Notes: generated by a model from the sequence alone, not told the origin. DNA of 64,000 nucleotides from Silanimonas sp965368785 (GCA_965368785.1 CBDUOG010000001.1:51487-115486), one strand, 5' to 3'; positions 1 through 9,149 are shown, counted from the first letter of the stretch. Numbers and translations: made by a program.

Positions 1-1
1 C

Positions 2-1402
2 GCCATTTTTATATTCGCTCTGCTGGCTTACTTTCTCGATCATTATTCGGTGATGCTTGACCGGGCTGCGCTGCAAAGCACATTGGAGACCGACCTTTTG
101 GAGGCTCAAAGCTGGCTGAGCTGGCGCCTCGGTCTAGAATTAATCGTGTTCGCCGTGCTGCCTTCAATCCTCATTTGGAATTGGCCCGTCTCATATGTGA
201 ATCCGGTTCGCACATTCATGCAGTTTTTCGCGATCAGTGCGATTCTGCTGGTTGTGGCTGTTGGCGCTTATCTGATCGCGCCGCGGGCGTTTTCCTCCCT
301 CGCCCGCAATCATCCAGAGCTTCGCCATCAAATTATTCCCTTCAGTCCGTTGAATGCGCTCCGCAATCAGATCAATCTCGCCCTTAGCAGCCAACAGTTA
401 CAGATCGTGCAGCCCATTGGAGAAGATGCAGTTCAAATCAGGCCTGCTTCTGTTTCCAGCGGCGAGAAACCCCGGGTCCTACTTATCGTCATCGGCGAAT
501 CGGCGCGCGCATCCAGTTTTAGCTTGGGCGGTTATGGGCGAGAGACTAACCCGATGTTAAAGCAGCATGATGTTGTGTACTTTCCGCACGTCTCATCGTG
601 CGGAACCAACACCGCTACGTCTTTGCCGTGCATGTTTTTATCCAAAGGCCAGAGACAGTACCGGGACGGTGACGCCAAGCGCGAAGAAAATCTATTAGAT
701 GTCATCGAGCGTGCCGGATTTAATATTGAGTGGGAAGACAACAACACAGGCAGCAAATCGTTGGCTGATCGCATCAAGCAGGAAAATCGGATTGACATTA
801 AAACCCCAGACTGGTGCGATGCTGAACTGTGCCTTGATGATTTGCTGGTTGATCATCTAAAGAATGAGCTGCCCGACACTCACGCAGATGCAGTATTTAT
901 ATTGCATATGATCGGTAGTCACGGCCCCGATTACTTTGCCCGATACCCGCGCGACGGCGCAGTGTTTTTGCCTGACTGTCGTAGTAGCGATCTTCAAAGC
1001 TGCAGTGACGAGCAAGTTCGAAATAGCTATGACAACACAATTCATTACACCGATGCCGTGCTCGATCGCATGATCAAGCTATTAAAATCACAGAGCGAAA
1101 CTTTTGACAGCGCGCTGTTCTATGTGTCCGATCACGGCGAGTCCACTGGCGAAAACGGGTTCTATTTGCATGGTGCACCGAAATTGTTTGCACCAGCCGA
1201 ACAGACCGAAATTCCGATGTTGTTCTGGAGCTCGGCCGATTTCGCCCGACGTCAGGGGCTAAACATGGAGTGCTTGATCGGCAAGCGGGCCGGGGCGTAT
1301 TCGCACGATAACTTTTTTCACAGCATGCTGGGCCTGTTAGCCATTCAAACACACGTCGTAAATCCTGACCGTGACCTTTTCGCCTCGTGTATGCAGAACT
1401 AA
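2..1402 (+). CDS. eptA: Lipid A phosphoethanolamine transferase, EptA family (5' partial)
   Basis: Inner-membrane enzyme with a periplasmic sulfatase-fold domain; the family moves phosphoethanolamine from phosphatidylethanolamine to lipid A, which lowers surface charge and raises polymyxin resistance. The frame is open to base 2, so the start and the first membrane segments lie outside the window. The visible part begins in a membrane segment ending FLDHYSVMLD, has another hydrophobic stretch around bases 140-290, then GESARASSFS with the metal-binding Glu, SCGTNTATSLPCMF with the expected nucleophilic Thr, and the metal-binding YVSDHGE near the end. The Cys pairs expected of the periplasmic domain are present. 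PmrC/MCR-type relatives share the fold, so the exact acceptor (lipid A heptose or phosphate) is inferred. The GTG at base 50 is not taken as the start because the EptA-like sequence continues upstream. Confidence 0.9.
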   Translation, partial: AIFIFALLAYFLDHYSVMLDRAALQSTLETDLLEAQSWLSWRLGLELIVFAVLPSILIWNWPVSYVNPVRTFMQFFAISAILLVVAVGAYLIAPRAFSSLARNHPELRHQIIPFSPLNALRNQINLALSSQQLQIVQPIGEDAVQIRPASVSSGEKPRVLLIVIGESARASSFSLGGYGRETNPMLKQHDVVYFPHVSSCGTNTATSLPCMFLSKGQRQYRDGDAKREENLLDVIERAGFNIEWEDNNTGSKSLADRIKQENRIDIKTPDWCDAELCLDDLLVDHLKNELPDTHADAVFILHMIGSHGPDYFARYPRDGAVFLPDCRSSDLQSCSDEQVRNSYDNTIHYTDAVLDRMIKLLKSQSETFDSALFYVSDHGESTGENGFYLHGAPKLFAPAEQTEIPMLFWSSADFARRQGLNMECLIGKRAGAYSHDNFFHSMLGLLAIQTHVVNPDRDLFASCMQN

Positions 1403-1458
1403 TCTTAGGCGCATCTAGCGTGCGATAATTGCGTTTTACCTGTCACCAATGAGTTGCG

Positions 1459-2370
1459 ATGCCCTGGTTAGAGCTTTCCCTGACATGTACCGCTGATCAG
1501 TCCCGTTGGATGGAGCAAGCGCTAAACGATTTGGGCGCCTTAAGCGTCACCTTGATGGACGCCGATGCACAGACTCCGGACGAGTCGGCCATATTGGAGC
1601 CGGGTGTAGGCGAAACCCCTGTCTGGGCGCATTGCACGATGACTGCACTGTTCGATGCCGGAACGCCGCAGGCGGCGTTATTGGACGCGCTTGAAGCCAT
1701 AGGGCCGGATGTCGGCGACATGCAGCCTCAGTTTCGTGACGTCGATGATCAGGATTGGGAGCGGGCTTGGATCGACCAATTCCAACCGATGCAATTTGGT
1801 CGGCGCACATGGATTGTTCCCTGGAACCACGAGCTGCCCGCCCATGCAGGGCCGGACAGCGCGGTGGTTCGCCTTGACCCCGGCCTTGCATTTGGTTCAG
1901 GCACGCACGCCACTACGGCCTTGTGTCTGGAGTGGCTGGACGGACTCAATCTGAAGGGCACCTCAGTGCTCGATTACGGCTGTGGCTCGGGCATCTTGGC
2001 GCTGGCTGCGCTTAAGCTCGGAGCCGATACGGCTGTAGGCATCGATATTGATCCACAAGCAGTGCAGGCCACCAACGATAACGCCTTACGCAATGAGCTT
2101 GCCGATCGCCTGCGCGTTTATTTGCCGCACGAAGCGCCGGAGCAAACGTTTCCGGTGGTCGTTGCAAATATTTTGGCCAGCGCCCTCGATGCACTGGCTG
2201 AGAACATCACCTCATACGTGCAGGCCGGCGGCGTGCTGGCGATGTCAGGGATTCTTAAAGGGCAGGAGTCCGAGTTGATCGAGCGTTACGATGCTTGGTT
2301 TGAGCATTTTGAAGTGTTCCAGCGCGAAGACTGGATATGCATCAGTGCTCGCCGCAAAAGCGTGCAATGA
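1459..2370 (+). CDS. prmA: Ribosomal protein L11 methyltransferase
   Basis: SAM-dependent methyltransferase that trimethylates ribosomal protein L11 in the cytoplasm. The 303-residue length is normal for the family. The N-terminal half is the L11-recognition domain. It is followed by PGLAFGSGTHATT near residue 140, the SAM-binding VLDYGCGSGILAL near residue 171, and the catalytic-region VVANILASAL near residue 234. It is 56 bp after eptA and 13 bp before the DUF3426 gene, so it probably opens the prmA-DUF3426-fis group. No strong ribosome-binding site is visible before the ATG. Confidence 0.96.
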   Translation: MPWLELSLTCTADQSRWMEQALNDLGALSVTLMDADAQTPDESAILEPGVGETPVWAHCTMTALFDAGTPQAALLDALEAIGPDVGDMQPQFRDVDDQDWERAWIDQFQPMQFGRRTWIVPWNHELPAHAGPDSAVVRLDPGLAFGSGTHATTALCLEWLDGLNLKGTSVLDYGCGSGILALAALKLGADTAVGIDIDPQAVQATNDNALRNELADRLRVYLPHEAPEQTFPVVVANILASALDALAENITSYVQAGGVLAMSGILKGQESELIERYDAWFEHFEVFQREDWICISARRKSVQ

Positions 2371-2383
2371 CTATGATGCGCCT

Positions 2384-2908
2384 ATGAAAAATACTGCTCC
2401 ATCATTTATTCGACCGCGCGCCGGTGCCGTGCGCTTAAAAGCCCGGGGCAAATGGCTGTTGCTGCTGATCAGTGTCTTGCTGGTGGGCTTATTGACCTTG
2501 CAGGTCTTGATCGCCGACCGCGCTCGCCTGGCGCAAAACGCCCAATGGCGTCCGCGCATTGCGATGCTGTGCTCGTGGTTAGCGTGTGAACTGCCTGCGT
2601 GGCGCGAAACCACCGGGTTTAAAGTCTTAAGCCGCGAAATCCGGCCCCACCCAACGGCGCCGGGGGCGCTGCTGGTGACAGCCACGTTCAGAAACGACGC
2701 AGCCTTTGAGCAGGCATGGCCGATCGTGCAATTGGCAATGACCGATTTGGATGGCGGGCGTATTGGATTACGCCGCTTCCAGCCGCGTGAATACTTAGGC
2801 AGCCAACCCTCGACCGAGCGAATTGCGGTGGGTCAGTCAGCGAGTTTTGCGCTGGAAATCATTGATCCGGGTAATCGCGCCGTGGCCTTTGAGTTTGAAT
2901 TTCACTAA
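2384..2908 (+). CDS. DUF3426 domain membrane protein without its zinc ribbon
   Basis: A 174-residue protein with one membrane anchor at about residues 23-43 and a C-terminal DUF3426 domain, probably periplasmic and of unknown function. The frame is open further upstream, but the ATG at 2384 is chosen because it clears prmA and gives a typical short basic N-terminus before the anchor. Family members next to prmA usually begin with a cysteine zinc ribbon (zf-MJ0042 type) and a linker; here no Cys precedes the anchor, so that part is missing. The gene is 13 bp after prmA and 105 bp before fis, which suggests cotranscription. Confidence 0.8.
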   Translation: MKNTAPSFIRPRAGAVRLKARGKWLLLLISVLLVGLLTLQVLIADRARLAQNAQWRPRIAMLCSWLACELPAWRETTGFKVLSREIRPHPTAPGALLVTATFRNDAAFEQAWPIVQLAMTDLDGGRIGLRRFQPREYLGSQPSTERIAVGQSASFALEIIDPGNRAVAFEFEFH

Positions 2909-3013
2909 AAATGTGAAACGCACTTGGCTTTTAAAAAAAACTCGAGATAGACTGTCCGGCCGTACCGCGTTTGCCCGTAATGACAAGCGCCTAGTTTTTA
3001 TTTTGGAGACACC

Positions 3014-3283
3014 GTGAACCCCCGCAAAGCCCCACGTGCGGAAGCTCTTTCTGCTTCAACTGTTTTAAGTGATCAGGTAGCTCGGTCGGTTCGCCGATAT
3101 TTGAGCGATCACGGTGAATTTGAAATTACTGATTTGTATGAATTGGTCGTATCTGAGATCGAATCGCCTCTGCTGAGCGAAGTGCTGCATTATTGCGAAG
3201 GAAATCAAAGCCGTACTGCTGAAATGCTCGGCATTAACCGCACGACCTTACGCAAAAAGCTGAAAACCCACGGACTGTTATAG
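3014..3283 (+). CDS. fis: Fis-family nucleoid-associated DNA-binding protein
   Basis: An 89-residue homologue of Fis, the factor for inversion stimulation that bends DNA and activates rRNA and tRNA promoters in fast growth. The C-terminal helix-turn-helix is clear (NQSRTAEMLGINRTTLRKKL, about residues 64-83). The start is a GTG preceded by TTGGAGAC, a good ribosome-binding site, and the length matches E. coli Fis (98) closely. Upstream dusB, the usual partner in enterobacteria, is absent; prmA and DUF3426 occupy that place. Because Fis acts on rrn promoters, the rrn-like promoter at the right edge of this window is a plausible target, but that is inference. Confidence 0.93.
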   Translation: MNPRKAPRAEALSASTVLSDQVARSVRRYLSDHGEFEITDLYELVVSEIESPLLSEVLHYCEGNQSRTAEMLGINRTTLRKKLKTHGLL

Positions 3284-3315
3284 GTCCGATCATTTTCTGA
3301 CCTGCTTCTCGGCGG

Positions 3316-3346
3316 TATAATTCGTCCTTCGCTTCGAAGGACTTCC
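3316..3346 (+). promoter_or_regulatory. purH leader: TATAAT box and hairpin covering the ribosome-binding site
   Basis: A perfect TATAAT lies at 3316-3321, with no convincing -35 box at 16-18 bp. Just after it, an 8-bp perfect stem (GTCCTTCG at 3324-3331, loop CTT, CGAAGGAC at 3335-3342) encloses GAAGGA, the only purH ribosome-binding site, 5 nt from the ATG. In transcripts that read through from fis the hairpin would hide the site. In transcripts starting about 6-7 bp after the TATAAT box the 5' arm would be partly missing and the site free. Confidence 0.5.
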
Positions 3347-4918
3347 ATGACTGATTCGCGCCAGCCCATTAAGCGGGCCCTGTTATCCGTTTCCGACAAA
3401 ACCGGCTTACTGCCTCTGGCCCAAGCGCTCGCCGCTGCCGGAGTAGAGCTTTTGTCCACCGGCGGAACCGCCAAAGCCTTGCGCGATGCGGGTCTGAGGG
3501 TTCGCGACGTTTCCGAAATAACGCGATTCCCGGAAATCATGGATGGCCGGGTGAAGACCTTGCATCCGGCGGTACACGGCGGATTACTCGGCCGGATCGG
3601 AATGGATGACGCAGTGATGCTCGAGCACGCTATCGCGCCTATCGATTTGCTGGTAGTGAATCTGTATCCGTTTGTACAGACGGTAGCCAAGCCTGATTGC
3701 AGCTACGACGACGCGGTAGAGAACATCGATATTGGTGGACCGGCTATGCTGCGTGCAGCAGCAAAAAACCATGCGCGCGTTACCGTACTCGTTGAGCCCT
3801 CGGATTACCCGGAGCTGATCGCGGCAATCGCCGCTGGCGGCACCGATGCTGCGCAACGCCGTGCATTGGCTGCCAAAGCTTATGCGCATACGTCTAGTTA
3901 TGACGGACAGATCACCCAGTGGCTATCCAAACGCGCCGAGTCCATTGAAACGCCGAATTTATGGCCACAAACCCTGCACCCGGCATTTCAGCTTAAGTCG
4001 GGATTGCGCTACGGCGAAAACCCCCATCAAGCAGGCGCACTATTTGTCGAGTCCGGCGCGCCTGAAGGCATCGTTGCTACGGCAAAGTTTCTGCAGGGAA
4101 AAGAACTGAGTTTCAACAACATTGCTGATGCTGACGCGGCCTTGGAGTGCGTCAAAATCTTTGATGCGCCCGCATGCGTTATCGTCAAGCATGCCAATCC
4201 CTGTGGCGTCGCGATCGCGAATGATTTGTTGAGCGCCTATGATCGCGCATTTAAAGTGGATCCGACCTCTGCTTTCGGCGGCATCATCGCATTCAATCGA
4301 GTGCTCGATGCGAAAACGGCTGCGGAGATTTTGGCGCGGCAATTTGTTGAAGTAGTCATTGCACCTGAAATTGCGGCTGATGCCTTACCGTTGTTTGCCA
4401 AGAAAGCCAATGTGCGCGTTTTGTCATGTGGGCCGCTGCATAAATCGCTGCAGACACTCGACTACAAACGCATCGCCGGTGGATTGCTCGTACAAGATAA
4501 CGATAGCGACGAACTGGTCGCAGCTGATATGGAGATCGTGTCCAAGCGCCAGCCGACCGAAAGCGAAATCGCCGATCTTCTGTTCGCCTGGAAAGTTGCG
4601 ATGTTTGTTAAATCCAATGCGATTGTTTACGCACGCGACGGTCAGACGATTGGCATCGGCGCCGGCCAGATGAGCCGGGTTATCAGCGCTAAGATTGCCG
4701 TGCTTAAGGCCGAAGAAGCAGGACTGAGCGTGCCGGGATCGGCGATGGCCTCAGACGCGTTCTTTCCCTTCCGCGATGGTATCGACGCCGCTGCCGCCGC
4801 CGGTATTCGCAGTGTCATCCAACCCGGTGGTTCAATGCGCGATGCCGAGGTGATTGCGGCGGCAGATGAACACAATATGGCGATGGCGTTTACGCGTCGT
4901 CGTCATTTCAAACATTAA
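3347..4918 (+). CDS. purH: Bifunctional AICAR formyltransferase / IMP cyclohydrolase
   Basis: Catalyses the last two steps of de novo IMP synthesis. The 523-residue length is typical. The N-terminal MGS-like cyclohydrolase domain shows LLSTGGTAKALRDAG and DGRVKTLHPAVHGG; the C-terminal formyltransferase domain has the catalytic KHANPCGVA motif near residue 280 and the GIGAGQMSR motif near the end. It lies 20 bp upstream of purD, so purH-purD form an operon, the usual pairing in gammaproteobacteria. The leader contains a TATAAT box and a hairpin over the ribosome-binding site. Confidence 0.98.
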   Translation: MTDSRQPIKRALLSVSDKTGLLPLAQALAAAGVELLSTGGTAKALRDAGLRVRDVSEITRFPEIMDGRVKTLHPAVHGGLLGRIGMDDAVMLEHAIAPIDLLVVNLYPFVQTVAKPDCSYDDAVENIDIGGPAMLRAAAKNHARVTVLVEPSDYPELIAAIAAGGTDAAQRRALAAKAYAHTSSYDGQITQWLSKRAESIETPNLWPQTLHPAFQLKSGLRYGENPHQAGALFVESGAPEGIVATAKFLQGKELSFNNIADADAALECVKIFDAPACVIVKHANPCGVAIANDLLSAYDRAFKVDPTSAFGGIIAFNRVLDAKTAAEILARQFVEVVIAPEIAADALPLFAKKANVRVLSCGPLHKSLQTLDYKRIAGGLLVQDNDSDELVAADMEIVSKRQPTESEIADLLFAWKVAMFVKSNAIVYARDGQTIGIGAGQMSRVISAKIAVLKAEEAGLSVPGSAMASDAFFPFRDGIDAAAAAGIRSVIQPGGSMRDAEVIAAADEHNMAMAFTRRRHFKH

Positions 4919-4938
4919 GCCGAATTCGGAGCACCCAG

Positions 4939-6225
4939 ATGAAATTATTATTGATTGGCAACGGCGGTCGCGAGCATGCGCTGGCCTGGAAGTTGGCCCA
5001 ATCCGATCGGGTGAGTGAAGTTCTAGTTGCGCCCGGTAACGCCGGTACTGCGATCGAAGACAAGTGTCGCAATGTCGATATTTCTGCGACGGATATTGAC
5101 GGCCTTATCGCGCTGGCCCAATCCGAAAGCATCGCGCTGACGATTGTCGGACCGGAGGCGCCGTTAGTTCTGGGACTGGTCGACAAATTTCAAGCACTAG
5201 GCTTACGCGTATTTGGCCCCAGTGCCGCCGCCGCACAGTTGGAAGGAAGCAAGGCGTTTGCCAAAGACTTTCTCAAGCGCCACCAGATTCCTACCGCAGC
5301 GTATTCGGTATTTGACGCGGTTGAGCCGGCGCTTAAGTACGTTCGTGAACACGGTGCGCCGATCGTTATCAAAGCCGATGGATTGGCCGCAGGCAAAGGA
5401 GTGATCGTTGCTACCTCACTTGAGCAGGCAGAAACGGCGGTCATCGATATGCTTGAGGCAAATCGTTTCGGCAAGGCTGGCGCGCGCGTGGTGGTTGAAG
5501 AGTTTTTGAGCGGTGAAGAGGCCAGTTTTATTTGCATTGTGGATGGTAAAACCGCGCTACCGATGGCCAGCTCACAAGACCATAAGCGTGTCGGTGATGG
5601 AGACACGGGCCCCAATACCGGAGGCATGGGTGCGTATTCGCCGGCACCGGTTGTCACCCCTGAGGTGCATGCGCGAATCATGCGTGAAGTGATCGAGCCT
5701 ACGGTTGACGGAATGAGCCGTGATGGCCACGCGTTTACCGGGTTTCTCTATGCCGGCTTAATGATTGATCCGACAGGCGCGCCAAAAGTGATTGAATTCA
5801 ACGTGCGCTTTGGCGACCCGGAAACGCAGCCGGTGATGATGCGACTCGACTCGGATTTGCTCGAGCTCATCGAGGCGGCCTTAGCACAGACACTGGATCG
5901 CACGCAGGCGAACTGGAGCAAGCAAGCTGCTCTGGGTGTTGTGATGGCTGCTGCGAATTATCCGGAATCACCGCGCAGCGGCGATGTGATCCATGGTCTG
6001 GATCGTAGCTTGAGTGACACCGAAAAAGTTTTCCACGCCGGAACTAAATTGCAAGACGGCTTGGTCGTAACCGCGGGCGGGCGTGTATTGTGCGTGTGCG
6101 CGGTGGGCGACGACATTGCCCAAGCGCAAGCTGCGGCGTATGTGGCCGTGAAGCGCATTGGTTGGGATGGCGAGTTTCATCGCGATGACATCGGCTGGCG
6201 AGCGATTGCGCGCAGCACCCGGTGA
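4939..6225 (+). CDS. purD: Phosphoribosylamine-glycine ligase (GAR synthetase)
   Basis: ATP-grasp enzyme that joins glycine to phosphoribosylamine in de novo purine synthesis. 428 residues, the usual size. Motifs in order: GNGGREHALAWKL at the N-terminus, VGPEAPL, IKADGLAAGKGV in the ATP-grasp fold, NTGGMGAYSPAP, and FNVRFGDPETQ carrying metal ligands. Start ATG follows a GGAG at 4928-4931. It is the distal gene of purH-purD. Confidence 0.98.
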   Translation: MKLLLIGNGGREHALAWKLAQSDRVSEVLVAPGNAGTAIEDKCRNVDISATDIDGLIALAQSESIALTIVGPEAPLVLGLVDKFQALGLRVFGPSAAAAQLEGSKAFAKDFLKRHQIPTAAYSVFDAVEPALKYVREHGAPIVIKADGLAAGKGVIVATSLEQAETAVIDMLEANRFGKAGARVVVEEFLSGEEASFICIVDGKTALPMASSQDHKRVGDGDTGPNTGGMGAYSPAPVVTPEVHARIMREVIEPTVDGMSRDGHAFTGFLYAGLMIDPTGAPKVIEFNVRFGDPETQPVMMRLDSDLLELIEAALAQTLDRTQANWSKQAALGVVMAAANYPESPRSGDVIHGLDRSLSDTEKVFHAGTKLQDGLVVTAGGRVLCVCAVGDDIAQAQAAAYVAVKRIGWDGEFHRDDIGWRAIARSTR

Positions 6226-6232
6226 CACCCTC

Positions 6233-6251
6233 AGTATCACCTATTGATACT
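6233..6251 (+). terminator. Inverted repeat after purD, possible transcription end
   Basis: A perfect 7-bp stem AGTATCA / TGATACT with loop CCTAT begins 7 bp after the purD stop. It is not followed by a T-run, so a Rho-independent terminator is not established; it could be a processing site or an operator for the next gene. Confidence 0.3.
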
Positions 6252-6317
6252 TGGCCTGCAGGGCAGGTGAACACCTAAGAATTTGCTAGTCTGCCCTGAA
6301 GCTCAGGGAGATACTGC

Positions 6318-8207
6318 ATGAAGCAAGGCCAATTCGGTTTACTCAAAACCCAGCGTTTTGCGCCTTTTTTCTTAACCCAGATTTTCGGTGCATTTAACGA
6401 CAACCTTTTTAAGCAAGCGTTGTTGATACTGATTGCATTCCGATTGCCCGGATTGCTGCAGGCAGATGTTGATTACTGGGCGAACTTAGCCAGTGGTTTA
6501 TTTATCCTGCCCTTTTTTCTTTTTTCGGCAAACGCCGGGCAGTGGGCGGAAAAGTTCGAAAAATCCGCGCTCATCCGACTGATCAAGCTTGCTGAAATAG
6601 GCATCATGGCGCTGGCCGCGCTCGGCTTTTACCTCAACAGCTTGCCACTGTTATTAGCTGTGCTTTTTCTGATGGGCGCACAGAGCGCGTTTTTCGGGCC
6701 GATAAAGTACGCAATTTTGCCGCAAGTCCTTTTGCCGGAAGAGTTGATCGGTGGCAATGCCCTGGTTGAATCGGGAACGTTCCTGGCGATTCTGACCGGG
6801 ACCTTGTTCGGTGGTTGGATGATGGCCAGTTTTGTCAGCGGCCCGGCGCTGGCCAGCATCGTATTGCTGCTCATCGCCTGCGCTGGCTATCTGGCGAGCC
6901 GCAGGATTACGCCACTGAGCGCCGCGGCACCGGATCTAAAGTTGGACTGGAATCCGATCAGCGCGAGTTGGCATACCTTACGCTGCTTGCGCGGGAATCG
7001 AACCGTATTCAACTCGGTATTGGGCATATCCTGGTTTTGGTTTTTCGGTGCGATGTATATCGCGCAGTTGCCGAATTACACGCGCTACGTTCTAGGCGGC
7101 GATGAAAGCGTGGCGACTTTGGTTTTAGCGCTGTTTAGTATCGGTATCGCCAGCGGCTCATTATTGTGCGAGCGATTTTCCCATCGCACGGTGGAAATTG
7201 GTTTAGTGCCCTTCGGCGCTATTGGCTTAACCGTTTTCGGCGTTGATTTGTTCCTTGCGCGGTCTACCGCTGGGCCCGAGTTAGCATTGACTGCATGGAG
7301 CTTCATCGAGATAGCTGGTTCCGTGCGCGTGATGTTCGACCTATTTATGATCGGTGTGTTTGGCGGCTTCTACATTGTGCCCCTGTTTGCGTTGGTTCAG
7401 CAGCGCAGTGCGCCGGAGCGTCTGGCCCGGATCATTGCAGCAAACAATATTCTCAATGCGTTATTTATGGTGCTCGCCGCGATTATGGCAATTGGCTTGT
7501 TGCATTACGCCGGGCTCAGCTTGCCGCAATTATTGCTACTCACCGCGGTGCTCAATGCGGTTGTTGCGATTTATATATTTAGTCTGGTGCCCGAGTTCTT
7601 CATGCGCTTTGTCGTTTGGTGCCTGGTGAGAATTCTTTATCGCATCGACGCGCGCGGCATCGAAGAGCATATTCCGGACCACGGCCCGGCAATTATTGTA
7701 TGTAACCATGTGAGCTACATGGACGCCTTGCTCATCGGCGGACTGGTGCCGCGTCCCGTGCGCTTTGTTATGTATTACAAAATTTTCAAAATTCCGGTGC
7801 TTAGCTGGGTGTTCAGGACTGCAGGCGCCATTCCCATTGCCAGTGCTCGCGAAAATCCAGAGATGTTGCGCGAAGCCTTCGAGAAAATTGATGCGGCTCT
7901 TGCCGCCGGTGAAATTGTGGGCGTGTTCCCGGAGGGTGCGCTGACCCGCGATGGTGAAATAGCCACGTTCAAGACCGGCATCGAGCGCATGATTGCGCAA
8001 CGTCCGGTTCCGGTTGTGCCGATGGCGCTCAGGGGTATGTGGCAAAGTCTATTTTCGCGCAGTCACGAGCAGCCGCGCTGGCTTCGTTGGCCGCGTCGAA
8101 TTCGTGCGCGAATCGGAGTGTGGGCAGGTCCGGAAATTGCGCCTGAATGCGTGAGCGCAGCACGTTTAGAAAGTGAAGTGCGGTCGTTGCGCGCGGATGC
8201 GGCCTAA
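6318..8207 (+). CDS. MFS transporter fused to a PlsC-type 1-acylglycerol-3-phosphate acyltransferase
   Basis: A 629-residue fusion. Residues 1 to about 420 are a 12-helix MFS permease resembling LplT, the lysophospholipid flippase (early FGAFNDNLFKQALL is typical). The C-terminal third is an acyltransferase with the catalytic NHVSYMD (HX4D) at about residues 461-467 and the substrate motif FPEGALTRDG near 536-545. Likely role: bring lysophospholipids across the inner membrane and reacylate them. In Aas-type fusions an AMP-binding acyl-ACP ligase follows; here the protein stops after the acyltransferase, so the acyl donor must come from elsewhere. ATG preceded by AGGGAGA. It overlaps the convergent ampE by 4 bp. 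Confidence 0.88.
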   Translation: MKQGQFGLLKTQRFAPFFLTQIFGAFNDNLFKQALLILIAFRLPGLLQADVDYWANLASGLFILPFFLFSANAGQWAEKFEKSALIRLIKLAEIGIMALAALGFYLNSLPLLLAVLFLMGAQSAFFGPIKYAILPQVLLPEELIGGNALVESGTFLAILTGTLFGGWMMASFVSGPALASIVLLLIACAGYLASRRITPLSAAAPDLKLDWNPISASWHTLRCLRGNRTVFNSVLGISWFWFFGAMYIAQLPNYTRYVLGGDESVATLVLALFSIGIASGSLLCERFSHRTVEIGLVPFGAIGLTVFGVDLFLARSTAGPELALTAWSFIEIAGSVRVMFDLFMIGVFGGFYIVPLFALVQQRSAPERLARIIAANNILNALFMVLAAIMAIGLLHYAGLSLPQLLLLTAVLNAVVAIYIFSLVPEFFMRFVVWCLVRILYRIDARGIEEHIPDHGPAIIVCNHVSYMDALLIGGLVPRPVRFVMYYKIFKIPVLSWVFRTAGAIPIASARENPEMLREAFEKIDAALAAGEIVGVFPEGALTRDGEIATFKTGIERMIAQRPVPVVPMALRGMWQSLFSRSHEQPRWLRWPRRIRARIGVWAGPEIAPECVSAARLESEVRSLRADAA

Positions 8208-9088
8208 TTGACGAAGCCGGCCAGTACAAACAGGGCCAGGGCGGCAAGCCACAACAGCAAAATACGCCAGACCAGACTCATCGCATCGCGTAGCTCTAAT
8301 AATGCGGGTGCCCGTGCCGGACCGTCGCCGGCAAATACTTCCTCTTCCGCCAATTCCGCACGCACGCTGGCCCGTGCAGCGCGATCTAAAAACTGCAGAC
8401 TCAAACTGACACCGTCTTTATGTGCGCGGCGCCAGGCGGCAATCACCGCATCGAAGTTCGCCGCAAGGGCCAGGCAGAAAGTCATGATTTGCGCAGCTGG
8501 CCAATCCATGATCCGTCTCACGGTTGAGGCCATGTCCGCCTGCTGGTCGGGCAAACGCGCTCGCACCTCGCCCTGGCCACTCAAGGCGACCAGTCGATAG
8601 GCTACGCCGCCGACCGGGCCGAGCAACAGGAACCACATGAGTGGCGCAAACCAGCGCCACAAGGCGCAGCGAAAAACCGCTTCGACCAATGCCGGCCCTT
8701 CAAGATTGGGCTCATCGTCTTCCGGATACAGCGGTTCGGCCGCGGTGAGCCGTGCATCGTGGTCGGTCGCGTTGAGCACTGCGTCCACGTCCAGATCCAA
8801 ATCGCGAGGGCCCCACACATAGAACAGCGCGACTAAGGAAAACACAAAACTAGGTAAGCCATACGCCCAACCCGAAAGCACGTACTGAATCGCGCTAACC
8901 AACACCAGAGGCGGCAATACGCCTAATGCCAGTGCGCCGGCCTGCTGCCAGAATTTTTGCGAGCCGAATTGTTCGTTTAAAAAGCCCTGATAAGCCACGA
9001 ACCAGTCAAAGCGCCGCAACTGGGTGAGCGCAGGAAAGGTGTGACTCAGTACCAAAGCAAGAACGACGGCAACGAGCGTGGCAGACAT
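8204..9088 (-). CDS. ampE: AmpE-like inner-membrane protein
   Basis: A 294-residue polytopic protein of the AmpE/CobD-like family, close to the 284 residues of E. coli AmpE. Hydrophobic segments occur at the N-terminus, around residues 50-95, about 145-170 and at the C-terminus. The family-typical VWGPRDLDLDVDA lies near residue 95. AmpE is described as a sensory membrane protein encoded with AmpD in beta-lactamase regulation; no ampD lies beside it here, but ampG and anmK occur elsewhere in the window. It is the last gene of the leftward DUF6776-bactofilin-erpA-nudC-ampE cluster, 61 bp after nudC. The molecular function is not established. Confidence 0.82.
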   Translation of the reverse strand: MSATLVAVVLALVLSHTFPALTQLRRFDWFVAYQGFLNEQFGSQKFWQQAGALALGVLPPLVLVSAIQYVLSGWAYGLPSFVFSLVALFYVWGPRDLDLDVDAVLNATDHDARLTAAEPLYPEDDEPNLEGPALVEAVFRCALWRWFAPLMWFLLLGPVGGVAYRLVALSGQGEVRARLPDQQADMASTVRRIMDWPAAQIMTFCLALAANFDAVIAAWRRAHKDGVSLSLQFLDRAARASVRAELAEEEVFAGDGPARAPALLELRDAMSLVWRILLLWLAALALFVLAGFVN

Positions 9089-9149
9089 GGCGTGAGGTAT
9101 CAGTCCGTTAGGAGATAGCCCACAGTCTAACCCGACTCAGGCTAGAGGG

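Noticed and set aside
7536..8045. Antisense open frame of 169 codons inside the MFS-PlsC gene
   Set aside because: It is opposite the HX4D acyltransferase coding sequence; His/Asn-rich translation with no domain pattern.
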